Shown: in pieces, positions 1 to 12,359 of the stretch
Layout of the letters: every line of letters starts with the position of its first letter
How positions within the stretch are numbered: position 1 is the first letter of the stretch
DNA from: Physcia stellaris
Lineage: Eukaryota > Ascomycota > Lecanoromycetes > Caliciales > Physciaceae
Direction of reading: 5' to 3'
Assembly (NCBI GenBank): GCA_018902385.1
Contig: JABSSW010000079.1
Span: 1-64,000 of the forward strand
DNA length: 64,000 bases
Program-made: the position numbers and the translations under genes
The notes under the pieces: model-generated
Databases searched by the model: none
Told to the model about the DNA's origin: nothing
The model's input: the letters and a program-made list of their open reading frames with translations, nothing else

Positions 1-2260
1 TTTCGACATCGAACGAACGTTAAAATTGATACGTCGAAAATATTATTGATCGAATCAAAATTTTATCGAAATTTTTGAAATGCGATAACAAATCAAAAAA
101 TATTGTGAAACATGCGTCGTTTATAAACGAAACAAAATTGCACGACACAAATTATACGACGAATTTTTTTTTTTCGATTTTTGAATTTAAATGAATTGAT
201 TTTTTCATGAATTTCGTGACAAAACTTTTTTCAAATAAAACATGAAATGAAACGATTTACGATTCGATTTTAATGATTGTGAATCGTTTAACGAAAATGA
301 TTCATTACATATCAATAATTAAAACGATTTTCGCAAAAAATCTGATTGAAATTTTATTTCGCGAAATCATTCGATTTCACGATTTTTTTTCGTCAATCGT
401 TATCGACAAAAATTTCATTTTCACGTTCAAATACAACGATGCATTGTGTTACGTTTTGAAAATCAAACGTAAATTGTCAATCGTTTTTCATTTTTAAATC
501 GATGAACAAATCGAACGAATGAACAACGTCATAAAACAATTTTTTCGCGTTTTTGTCAATTTCGAACAAAATGATTGAATAAAATTGTTGTTTATGATCG
601 AATTCGTTTACAACAACAACAAACATGCATTCACAAATATTTTTCGTTCGAAATTATGTTTGAATATTCATTTCGCATGCTTTTTTTTGAAAAAACATAA
701 AACAAAAAAATTAAATTCAAATTCGGTAAAAAAACACGTTAAACATTTAATTGAATTATTTCGAATATTGAAAAACAATTTATTCATGACACAACAACAA
801 CAAACAATGTACAAAAACGAACGTACAAAATCAATGTCATACAACGTCGAAAGTTACGTGAATTTGAACGATAAAAACATCAAAACTAAACGAAACAAAA
901 ATTGAAATGAAAATTCTTTTGAATCATTTCAAATTTTAAAAATTATAAAAAATCAAATTTATCGTTTAAATTTATTCAAACGTTGACGTATTCACGACGT
1001 TTTTTCACGTTTTTTTAGAAAAATTCAATTTTAAAAGAGAGAAAAAACATACGTCACATTTTTTGAATTTTCGTATCAAATTGAAAATGTTCAATTCGAC
1101 GAAAACATGAAAATAAAAATCACGAAAAATTTTTATGAAATCGAAATTATTAAAAACAACAAAATTTTCAAAACAAATGAAATTTCAAACAAATTTTACA
1201 ACGAATTCGATTTTTATTATTTGATAAAATAAAAAAATTATAAAAACGCGATTTGAAAATTTGATCGTTTGTCAAACATTTTCGAAAAATTTTGTCACAA
1301 TTTCACAACGAAAATTCAAAAAAAATTTGATGTCAATAAAAAAACAAATTATCGAAAATCACGAAAAAATAAATTAAAATATTTATTGCATGTTAACACA
1401 TTTTCGTTTTCAAAATTTTGTGTGTTATTTATTGTCTAAAATTTACAACGCATGAAAAATTGAATTGTGTCAAAAACATTTTCAAAAATTGTTGTTCGAT
1501 TTAATCGAACGATAAATTGTTAAATAAAAATATAAAATAAAATAAAAAAAAATTCGAAATTTGAATATTAATGCGATCGCGATTAATGAACGTTTATCGC
1601 GTTTACACATTTTTTCATGATATCGATATTGATATTCGAAATAAAAAAATAAAAAAATAAAAAAATGTTCGAATTCAAAATTTTTTGTCAACAAATCAAT
1701 TGTCAATTATTATATCGAAAATTGTGAATTATACGAAATCAAACATTCGATCATGAAAACAACAAACAATTGATTTATCAAATTATATTTTTTTTTGAAT
1801 CATTCAAAAAAATGTTTTTTCAAATTTTTAACGCAGATTGATTATTGAATTCGAACAAAAATATTTCGAAATGCGAAAATCACGATCATAATGATTTTTC
1901 AAATCAATGCAAAATCAAAACAAACAAAACACGTCAAAACAAACAAAATACGTCAGAATTTTTGTTAACATGTTGATTTCAAAAAACTTCGATATTTAAA
2001 AAAACGTATATAAGAAATAAAATTCAAAATTTTCGAAAATGCGATTCGCATTTCGTCAAGCAATTCGATTATCGAAATTCGAATGATTTCGAAAAAAATC
2101 AATTTCAATCATTTTACAATTCGATCAACGATAAACTCAACAAACTTTTATTTTCAGTCGAAATCGATCGAATTCGTACGATTGAATAAATAGAATGCAA
2201 ATAAAAAGCAATTGCAAAACGTAATCTGTTTTGTAACGATTAATAAATCAATATATTACA
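1..2260 (+). mobile_element. Ty3/gypsy chromovirus-like fossil, 3' part
   Basis: The window opens inside the pol region of a decayed Ty3/gypsy element. The zinc-binding and core regions of an integrase are recognisable at about 60-900, including the family pattern around DRLTKM-like and EFVYNNNKHA-like stretches. A chromodomain-like stretch follows at about 1,110-1,320, which places it among the chromoviruses. A candidate 3' LTR runs from about 1,963 (starting TGTTAACATG) to 2,260 (ending ATTACA), with a TATA-like motif near 2,007. That LTR call is weak because its 5' partner lies outside the window. The element is broken in several places and heavily mutated. A stretch near 1,440-1,490 matches one near 38,095-38,150 in the other gypsy element, so the two may belong to related families. 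Confidence 0.7.
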
Positions 2261-4300
2261 TTTCAAATTATACATTTCTGATGTCAATAATTCATTAAAT
2301 TATATTATTTTTAGTACGAGTTTTACAAATGTCATTAATGATAAAAATCGATATAATATATTTAAAATTGTCAAATACAATTTGATGTTTTTTGATTAAA
2401 TAAAACATTTTTTTTTGTAATTTTGTGTTTTTTCACAAATAAAATAGTTTTTGTAAAATTTCGTGTTGAAACAATATTTGATCGTTTTTTAAACGATTAC
2501 GTCGTTAATTCATAATATTAACAAAATTTTGTGAAAAATATGTAAATATATCGTTGAAAAAAAAAACATTATTTTTGAACGACGAATTTTTGTTGACGAA
2601 AATATATTTTGTATTTTTCGAAAACGTGAATGATTGTAAATATGTCAATCATTGTAATTATTCAATGTAACAATCACGAAAAATTGTTTTATCGCATGCG
2701 ATATTTTCGATTTTTTTAAATTTTTCGAACGAAAACGTTGTTGATTCGTGAATCGTTTTTTGTTTAACGATATTGAATTTTCGTTGTCGTCATGATGATT
2801 TTGTTACAAACACGTCAATTTCAAATTTCAAATTTTCGATTCAAAAATGTTTGACGTTTTTGAATCGTTTGTTGACATTCGTGTCGATTGTAATTGTCAT
2901 GTTCACGATAAAAAACGAAAAATAATGAAAATAAACAAAAATAAAAAAAAACAAAATATACAAACAGATATTCATGAAAATCGATGTCGAATAACGAACG
3001 AAAACAAAATCAACGTTAAAATGTTAAATGACGAAAAAAAAAAAAAAACGTTCAAACATGAAATCAAAACAACGATTTTAACGCGTTTCGAACGCGTTTC
3101 ATTCGAATGTCAAAAAATTAATTTTATCGACGAATTATCGTCGTTTGTTCATTTCATAATTGAAATACAATTTGATTTTCAAATTGAATTGTCGTGTCGT
3201 CGAATCGATCGAATTTCGTTTATACATATTTATCGCAATATTGAATTTGATTCATATTGCAATCAATTTGAATTTCTATTTAAATATTGCGAATATTTTG
3301 TTTTGTTTGAAATTAAATTTGTCATTCGAAAATGCGTTCGTTTTTTTCTATTATCATTTTTTAATATTTCATTATTTTTCATGTCACGTTTTTTTCATTT
3401 TTATCGCGTTCGCATGCATATCATCAACTGATTGACGAAAAAATCGAAATGAAAAAATTTCGAAACGTGACGTCGTGAATGTGTAAAACGTTTGAAAACA
3501 AATTGTTGAACGAAAATCGAATATGACGAATGATGAATATTCGAATAATCGTTTTAAATTATTGATTTCAATCAAAATCGTCATCGAAATGCGATTTCTC
3601 AATGAATTGATCAATCGATTTGAATTGACATTTTTTCAATTGATTTTTTTTTTGAATAATGATATGTTTGTTTTCATCGAAAATTATTTGTTTATATATG
3701 TGTCGACGACAATTAAATTTTTCGTCAAAAAATCAAAATCGTAAATGATGTTGTATTGATTTCAATTCGCGAATGAATTAACATAATGAAAATTTTTTTT
3801 TTCGTCGACGAATATTACATGCGCATTGCGAATGATTTGTCGAAAATCGAAAAAACGATTTGAATTTATATTTCGCGAAATGACGATTTTTGACGAAAAA
3901 AATTGTTTTAATTCAAACATATCGTGCGTGTCGTTCATTGCATCATCTTTTCGTCATCGATATAATTGAACAAATGCGTTCGTGTATTGTAAAAACGTTT
4001 TTTCGATTGCGACGTTTCATATCAAATATCGTCAAAATTACTCGAAGTCGTGTTATGTTTCGATCGACATTTTTTTCGTTTCGCAAACAACGTTGTCATT
4101 TATTGAATCGTTTTAAATTCATACGTGATTTTTTCGTGTTATATTTTTTTCACGTCAATTGAATGCACAACGAATTAAATTTTTGATTAATTTTTCGTTA
4201 TCGTTGTCATTTTTATCATTTGACATTCAACAAACGATTGAATTATGATAAACGACGTAACAAAATTCGATTCAATTTGAATTTTGTTTTCGTCGAATGA
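2261..4300. other. AT-rich stretch, no recognised gene
   Basis: Several open frames occur on both strands here, the longest at 2,847-3,431 plus. None shows a recognisable domain and all have the Pro/Gly/Trp-free composition of the mutated block. The stretch is probably unrecognised transposon sequence, possibly the flanks or terminal parts of the Plavaka-like element that lies next to it. Confidence 0.5.
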
Positions 4301-4399
4301 CAATATTAATTTTTTTTGTAATGTCATTCATTTTTTTTCGATTTTTTCGCACGAATATCGTCAAAACATGAATGAATTTTGCAAAATCGTTATTAACAC

Positions 4400-7170
4400 G
4401 AACAACAAAATTTTTGATCGATCGTCATGATTTTAAACAAAATTCATGTCGTTTCATGAAAACAATGTCAATATAAACGTCAAAAAAATTGAACAATTGT
4501 ATTATTCGTGTTGATTGTGTCATTTTCGATTTCAATGCTTTTTTTGTTTTGATTTGTCGTCGATTATTTTTATACATTAATAAATCAATCATGACGATTA
4601 TTTTTGTTCGTCGTATATTATGATTCAATATTTGAATTTCATAATTTTCGTTTTTATTAATTCGAAAAAAGAATTTTTTCAGCAAAAATTTATGCGCAAT
4701 TTCGTCGTAACATATATCGTAATTTTGAACACTGTCATAAAAACGAATGAACTGCTCGTAATGTGTAATTGTATGTCATTTTGAAATGTTAAAATTATTT
4801 TTTGTCGAATTTGCGTCATCGTCGTTTTTGTTGAATTTATCGTTTGAAAACGTCGATTGTTTATATTTAACAAACACGTATTTGAATTTGTCGATACGAT
4901 ATATGATTTGTTTTATGTAATTCAAAATCGTTTCGTTATGTACGACGTATTTCGTCAACGTGACGAAATTCAAAATAATTCGAATATAATGAAACGCGTA
5001 CGATGCAATGTTGCGCAATAAAAAAATAACAATAAACATCAATTGTTTCATTATAATTTTTTGTTCGTTGTCGATTCATTGTTTGATTTGATTGAATTTT
5101 TTGAATTTTTTCAATTCGACGAAAAAAATAATTTGTTTGAATCGTTCATTTAATCGAAAAACAAAATTTTGTTTAACATTTTTATTTGATTCACGTTTTT
5201 TTTTTGATCGCGAAAACAACATCGACGATCAAAAATTTAAATCATTGAATCAATTTCATGATAATATTTTTGAAACAATCGTGAAACATATTTATCAACA
5301 TAATGACATGTATATTGATCATCGAATGATTTTAAACAAAATTGTTTTTTCGATGAACGTTCATTATATTTTTGACAATATTGTTATGTTCGTTTTTGTT
5401 TCAATTCGCGATTCGATTTTGATTTTGACGATGTATTTGTTTCGACGTGTATTCGTGCGTTTTAAAAAATCAAATTTTGATTATATGTTTTCGTTGATTC
5501 GAAAACATTTGACATATAAAACAATGTTGATTTTGTTTGACATCAATGATAAAACATTGTTCAAAATAATTCGTCATAATATTCGCAATAACAAAATGAC
5601 AACGTCGAATGTTCGCATTTGCGCATTTGATATTGAATTTCGTTTCGATCAAAATTTCGAACGTTGTCGAAATTCGTCAATGTATGTTCAAACAATTTGT
5701 TTATCGTCAATTCACGTTTTAACATGTGTCGAAACGTCACGTGATACAATTTTGAATTAATGTTTTGCGCGAATTCAATGTCGTTATTTGTTTTTTCGAT
5801 CATTGATATCAAATTTAATAACAACAAATCAAATCGTATTTGATTTTTGCGTGTTGCGCAATTGAAATTGTCAATAATCACGTACATTGATCAAAAATTT
5901 TGATTTTTTCGATGTGCGATTATCAACGTTTTGTTCGATGTTAACAACACGAAAATTATTGTAAATTTTTCGAATAAATTTTTTTGAATTGATTATCATC
6001 AATTTTTTGTATGCATTTCATTGTAAATTCGTTCGTTTTTCGAATTGCATATTCGTATCGAAACGTAAATCAAATCGTTTGCAAAAATTCGATAATCGAA
6101 AAAAAAACGTATTACGTTAATAATGTTTCGTGTGTATATGATGCATTTTATATTCGAAACATTTTTCATTTCGTTTTGAATATTTAAATGTTTCGATCGA
6201 AATGCATCGTTTGAAATATCGTGAAAAATTTTTTCATTTGTTTTTGTCATTTTTTTGCGTTTTTGTATGAAAAACGCTCGAAATTCGAATTTGTGTATAA
6301 ATTTTTCAAAAAAATATTCATTTGTTTTTTATTGATTTTGATTTTGATAAATCATTCGTTATAATCATAATTTTTTCGAAATTTGAAAAATTTGTAAATC
6401 GTGTTTTCATTGATTGAAATCAACAATTCATTGTCGATTTTATTTCGAATTTGATTTTTTTTTTCGACGACGTCATCGACGAAATTTTTCGTCAATTTCT
6501 CGATGATTTTCGTGTATGTTGTCGTAACAAACGAAAAAATTTGCGATATAATATCAAAAATAAAAAATTTGCAAATATTTTTCGTGTTGCTATTATCGTT
6601 TTTTTTTGAGTTTTTTTGTAATGTTTTAAATCAACGTAACACGAAATTAAAACTTGATAACATTGATTTAATACGTATGTTGAAAATTTTCGTATCGATA
6701 TTTGTTCGTGTTTTTTCATAAATTTTCATTCATATTTAAATTCGATGTAACGTCATTCAAATCGATTTCAAAATCGATCAATTTTTTCAACGATGAATTT
6801 TTATAATCATTCGATTTGTCGAATATCGATTGATTGACATTTTTTCGTGTATTTCAATGCGAAAGTTCGCTTGTCAAATTTTGATATATGTCGAATTCAT
6901 ATTTTTCTTTCAGACGAACATCAAGTTCAACGATTTTTTTTTTTTCATTACAGTGTGAAAAGTGACGCGATAAAATCGAATGATTTTCAAATATTTTTTT
7001 GCATTTGTTGCATATGATGTTAATCGACATATTAAAATATATTCGAAACAAATATGTCACGTCGCGATGAACAATTTGAATCAATTTTTTAACAAATGAT
7101 TTCGCGAACGCGTAAAATCGTGTCAATTTGAAATCAATTTGAATGTTGAAAATTTTCAACAAAATATTTT
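4400..7170 (-). mobile_element. Plavaka-like DNA transposon remnant
   Basis: Minus-strand fragments in colinear order resemble a Plavaka (CACTA/KDZ-related) transposase. An N-terminal zinc-finger-like motif (CNKC...H...C) lies at about 7,000-7,060. A stretch like the family's YPEQCL...G.K...CP.C segment lies at about 5,490-5,600. A segment rich in DKFKYVF-like residues lies at about 4,840-5,050. A C-terminal stretch containing FFFRINKNENYEIQILNHN lies at about 4,590-4,685. The coding region is spread over at least six separate frames with stop codons between them, so it is a pseudogene. Terminal inverted repeats were not found by eye. The long plus-strand frame at 5,092-5,760 is a shadow of this coding region. 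Confidence 0.6.
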
Positions 7171-9229
7171 AAAACAAACAAATTTGTTTTCGTATGTTCA
7201 ACGCGTGATGTTTTAAAATTAAAATTACAACATATTGACGCGATCGAATGAATGAATGATCATAATAAAATTGAACGAAAATAAAAACAATCACGATGAT
7301 TTCAAACAAAAAAAATGACGAATCAAAATAACAAATATAAAATAATTATAATGAGCAAATTATTGAATGTAAAAGAAATGAAAATTGAAAATTGATAAAA
7401 CAATAAAATGAAAAACAAATTGAAATGATATTTTGATTGACAAAAATGAAAAAAAATTTGAACGTCGCATAATGTATATATATGCAAATAAAAAATCAAT
7501 ATTTTAATGAAACGAATTTGATTGAATGATTTAACGATTAAAATTGTAAATAAACATTTTTCACGCAAAATTATTTGAGATTTCGAATTCGAATCGCGAT
7601 AATGACAGCAAAAATGAATTGAAAAATCATGATATTCAATTAAATCAATATTGATTGTAAATTTACAATCAATACAATACAAAAAAAAATTGAACGATGA
7701 AAAATTTTCAAAATAATTGCATTGATAATTTGAAATTATCGTTAACATATGAAATATAACAAACAACAAACATAATTTTTTTTATTGTTGTGACAACGTT
7801 GAAAACAAATATCGAACGCAACGCCAAAAAAAACGATTAAAATGTTGACAAAACAACGACGATTGACGATTGCACAAAAAACAAACAAAATAAAATCGTG
7901 ACGAAATGATGTACGAATCGAGAAAAAAATGTTAAAAACGTCGATCGAAAAAATAAAAACGATGTAATGATATTAACGAAACGAATAAAAAAAATCGATC
8001 AAATGTTTCGACAGACTTCTTGAAATAAATTGTAAAAAAAAACGCAACAAATCGCAAAATTGTTAATGATCAGAAAAAATTAATTGAATGTATTGATGTA
8101 AAAAATCATTCATTTTGTCGTTATCGAAAACGCGATCCCGTGAACACAGTTGAACGTGTGTGAAATTTACGACGTAATGAAAATTCAAAAACGCATTGAA
8201 TCGTGTCAAAAACACGTTTTTGAAATTCAAAATTTCGTATTACAATTTATCGTCACGATGTGAAAAAATATACAATCGTGTAATATCGTGAATGCAAAAC
8301 AGAAATTGAAAAAAAATAAATAAATGCAAAAAAAATTGCGAAAACGACGAATAAAAAATTAAACGAACGTTCGAAATTAAATTTTATCGATTTCGTAATA
8401 TCAAATTCACGATATGATGATGAACATTTAAATTCGAACGATTACGAAAAAAATTAATATGATCAAATCAACAACAAATTTTCGATTCAATACAACAAAT
8501 TCATATTATCGAATATGTTTCGAAATGTGTACGAGTGTTTGAAAAACGAATTTCAATTAATTTTTTTCGATTTTTCGAAATATCGATTACTGTTTAACAT
8601 CAATGAATTGCGATTTTTTATTTGCAATGCGATCGAAATTAAAAAAAAAAAATTGCATGTGTATCACGACAATAATCATTAAATTTCAAATGTTTCATGA
8701 ATTCGAACAAAAATTTATGAAACGAAAATTCTACATGTATGTTTATTGATTGATAAAGTCGATTATTTTCAACTAACGAAAAAAAATTGTGTATAATGTG
8801 ACATTTCATTCACATTTGCGTCTTTGTCGATTTACAGCGATTATTTAAATAAAATATGCAAATTTTTCAATTGATGAAATTCGACAATTGCTCGTTATTA
8901 TCATAGTTTGATATAAAGCATTTACGTAAATAAAACATTAAATATAAAATTGAATGTCAATTTCAAATACGAAAAACTTTATATCGAAACGAATAAAAAT
9001 GTCGATTTGTAACGAAAATAAATGACAATACGCAAAAAAATTACATGTTATTAACGTATTTCATATACATATTTCAAATTGATTTTTCAAAATGTCGAAA
9101 TTATTGCAAATTGATTATTCATTTTGATTTCGACAATCATTCGAATCGATAAAACATTATCAATGTTTTCAATGTAAATTTTTCAACGTCATAACATTGT
9201 CGCAATTAAATTTTTCAACATCGTCAAAA
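7171..9229. other. AT-rich stretch, no recognised gene
   Basis: No domain, repeat or structured RNA was recognised here. A 148-codon minus-strand frame at 7,323-7,769 is very rich in Ile, Phe, Leu and Tyr. It is most likely a chance frame in AT-rich DNA. Confidence 0.5.
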
Positions 9230-9610
9230 TGTTTCAAATTGATTTTTCAATAAACGAAACATTTCAAATTCGATTTTCGACAAAAATTCAATTTTTTTAT
9301 ATTGTTTTTTCGACATTCGCAATGTGTTTCAAGTTGATTTTTCAATAAACGAAACATTTCAAATTCGATTTTCGACAAAAATTCAATTTTTTTCATATTG
9401 TTTTTTCGACATTCGCAATGTGTTTCAAGTTGATTTTTCAATAAACGAAACATTTCAAATTCGATTTTCGACAAAAATTCAATTTTTTCATATTGTTTTT
9501 TCGACATTCGCAATGTGTTTCAAATTGATTTTTCAATAAACGAAACATTTCAAATTCGATTTTCGACAAAAATTCATTTGTTTCATTTTGTTTTTTCGAT
9601 ATTTTCAACA
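9230..9610. repeat. Tandem repeat, 95-96 bp unit, four copies
   Basis: Four near-identical units start at about 9,230, 9,325, 9,421 and 9,516. Each begins with TGTTTCAA(A/G)TTGATTTTTC and ends with TTTTTTCGACATTCGCAATG or a close variant. Degenerate units flank the array on both sides (about 9,045-9,230 and 9,610-9,720). Copies differ by very few bases despite the heavy mutation of the surroundings, so the array was probably amplified or homogenised after the mutation. The units are open in both directions, which produces repetitive chance reading frames. Confidence 0.9.
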
Positions 9611-9719
9611 TATTTCAAATTGATTTTTTAATAATCATGTGTTGCAAATTTTTTTCGAACATTATCGATATGTTTCAAATTGTATATTTCGCATCACGAA
9701 AATGTTTTAATACATGCGC

Positions 9720-11029
9720 AATTTGCATACATTGCGACATATTATCGAAACGACAATTCGTCGATTTTTTCATAATCGAAAATTTTTTCGTATTCGTGTT
9801 AAACATAATGAACAACAACATTCGAAAATGTTTTTTTGTTTGATTTTCAACGATTTGAAAAACAACATTGACAATTTTTTTGATGTTATGTTCAAAACAA
9901 CAATTTTATCGTCGCAATTTCGATTTTTTGATCGATCGTATATTTTCATATCGTTTTTTCGAAAATCGCAAATTCGTAATTCAATTTATGTTTTCAAATT
10001 TGTTCGCACAATCGACAATGACGTTGTTTATTGAAATAATTATTTTTTGTGTTGCGATCATAATCGTTTTCAAAATTTCGATTTCATTTTTCAAATTTTC
10101 GATTTTTGTTTTGATTCAAAAAATTCGCATTTCAAATTGCGCGTCGTTTTCGTACAAATTCAATGAATGATTGAACAAACATGAAAAAAAAATCGATTCG
10201 CGAAAATTTTCATATGCATCAAACGATATTGCGAAAAAATTGATGAATTTCGATCGACGAATCATTTGCGACGTGTTAATTATCAATATTCAAAAATGTA
10301 AAAACGTCAAATGTTTATTCGCGATAACAACGAACGTATTTTACATTTTTCAAAATCGCGAAATTGAAAAAACAAAAATATTTCGAAATCAAATGCATTT
10401 TTTATCGATATCATTTTATTCAAAATTCGAATCACGTTGTTGACGAAAAAAAATTTCGTTGAAAAAACAAAAAAAATCAAATCGACGCAAAAAAATTGTC
10501 GAAATTGCGTTAAAAAACATTCGACACAAAATTTTTTGACGATGAAATTGACGATATTGACGATAAACGACGTTTTTTGAAATGCATCAATCGATGATCG
10601 CGATTCAACATAAATGAAAATTTTCGCGACATTTCGCGAAATAAAAAATGTATTGATTGAATCAAAATTTTGAAAAAACAAACAAAATATCAAAAAATAA
10701 AAATCAAATTTATAACATGTTGTTCGTGAACGTATGTCGAATGAAAAATATATTGAAAATTGAAAATATTATGACAAATTTCACGATGTTGACGATGAAC
10801 AATGACGTGTTTGTTACGCGATTTTTTGACGTTGAATTAAATTTGTTTAATTCGTTTAACAAAATGTGATTCAAATTGAATTACAAAATGACGCATTTGA
10901 ATTTCAAACACGATTTTGATCAAACACATTTTTATTTCATTTTGTTGTTATTTTTTTGAACAAATTAACGATCGTTGTTTTTGATGTTTTTTTGTTTGAA
11001 TCAATTTTAAAATTTTTGTTATGATAATC
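9720..11029. other. AT-rich stretch, no recognised gene
   Basis: Overlapping frames of about 70-130 codons occur on both strands (for example 10,171-10,443 plus and 10,307-10,693 minus). No domain was recognised. This is probably decayed transposon sequence. Confidence 0.4.
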
Positions 11030-11191
11030 AACGTTGTCGATTCGAATGACAATGTTTCGAATTACGTAATGCATGTGACGTACAACGTTGTCGATTCGAA
11101 TAACAATGTTTCGAATTACGTAATGCATATGACGTACAACGTTGTCGATTCGAATAACAATGTTTCGAATTACGTAATGCATGTGACGTAC
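11030..11191. repeat. Tandem repeat, 54-bp unit, three copies
   Basis: Three units begin at 11,030, 11,084 and 11,138 with AACGTTGTCGATTCGAAT and end with ATGCAT(A/G)TGACGTAC. The unit length is a multiple of three, so plus- and minus-strand frames read through all copies. The copies differ only by transitions. This could be part of a former repetitive coding region or a young local amplification. Confidence 0.92.
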
Positions 11192-12359
11192 AATGAAAAT
11201 TTTGACGATATTTTCGAATTTTCATTTACAAATTTCGTTCAATTCGAGCGTTATATTTTTTTCAAAAATTTGTTCGACGACAATAAATGTTATTGATATT
11301 TTTCATCAAAATTTTTTTCGTTGATCGATTTTTTTTTTGATTTCGTTCAAACACGACAATTTTGATCATGTTTGTTCGACGAAAATTCAAAATTCATGTT
11401 TTGTATTTCAATCAATTTCAAAAAAAAATTTGAATAATTTGTGAAACGATGACGAATTTTTCGATGAATTTTCATCGAAAACAAAACGAAAATATTAATA
11501 TTGATTTTTGTGAAAATGTCAACAAAATTTTGATTTGCAACGAAAATTACGCAAAAATTTGCAACAACATGTTGCGACAATTCGTGATATTTTTTGTTTA
11601 TCGAATCGAGGATAATGATTGAAATGCGCGCATTTCAACAACATTTAACGAAATGAAAATCGAATACGTCAATCAAAAAATTTTTGTTTCGAAATTGAAA
11701 ATTTTTGTTTTTATAAATGTCAATGATAACGTTGTTTTGTGTTCGAATCGTTTAGAAATTTTTGAAACGATAAAAAATGATTTGTTCGTAAAATTAAAAT
11801 GTAAAAACGTTTTTTTCGTTTGAAAACTTCAATTGAACGATAAAATTTGCATTTGAATCGAACGAAATCGATTTTTCGATAATGAAAATATGCAATTTAA
11901 CAAATGTGAATGAATTTGAAAATTTTGAAAAAGTATGTATATATATATATATGTGTGTTAATTCATTCGAAATTGAAATTTTGTTTTGATTCATAATACG
12001 TTTTAAATTATAAACATTTTTGTCGCGTTTGTTTCGTTTTGTATTCGATGATTCGAACGCAAATACATCGATTAAATTTCTCATTCGAATTCGCGATGTT
12101 CGAAAATTTGTTCAAACAAATTGAAAAAACAAAAAATTATTAATGAAATCAAATGTATTGAATTTTGTTAATATGTAAAATGATTGAATTTCAAACGCAT
12201 TTAAAATTTGATTTTGAACGAAATTTTTTGCGTAAATGTTTAATAGAACATTTTCTATAAAAAAAAGTTCGTTTTTTCTTATCGAGAAGTTTTTTCCCGA
12301 TCGGAACATCAATCGTAAAAATTCAAAAACATCAATTTTCATTGCATTTTCAATCACAA
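11192..12359. other. AT-rich stretch, no recognised gene
   Basis: No domain was recognised. A short AT microsatellite, (TA)n, lies near 11,935-11,951. From about 12,240 onward CT and AG dinucleotides become noticeably more frequent. This marks a less mutated patch that leads into the next element. Confidence 0.4.

Noticed and set aside
2847-3431. A 194-codon host gene in the AT-rich block
   Set aside because: It has no domain and no Pro, Gly or Trp, and it overlaps other open frames. It is best explained by base composition.
5092-5760. A 222-codon plus-strand gene
   Set aside because: It lies antisense to the recognisable Plavaka-like coding pieces and has no features of its own.
9230-11191. 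CRISPR array
   Set aside because: The repeats are directly adjacent 95-bp and 54-bp units without unique spacers, in a eukaryotic genome.
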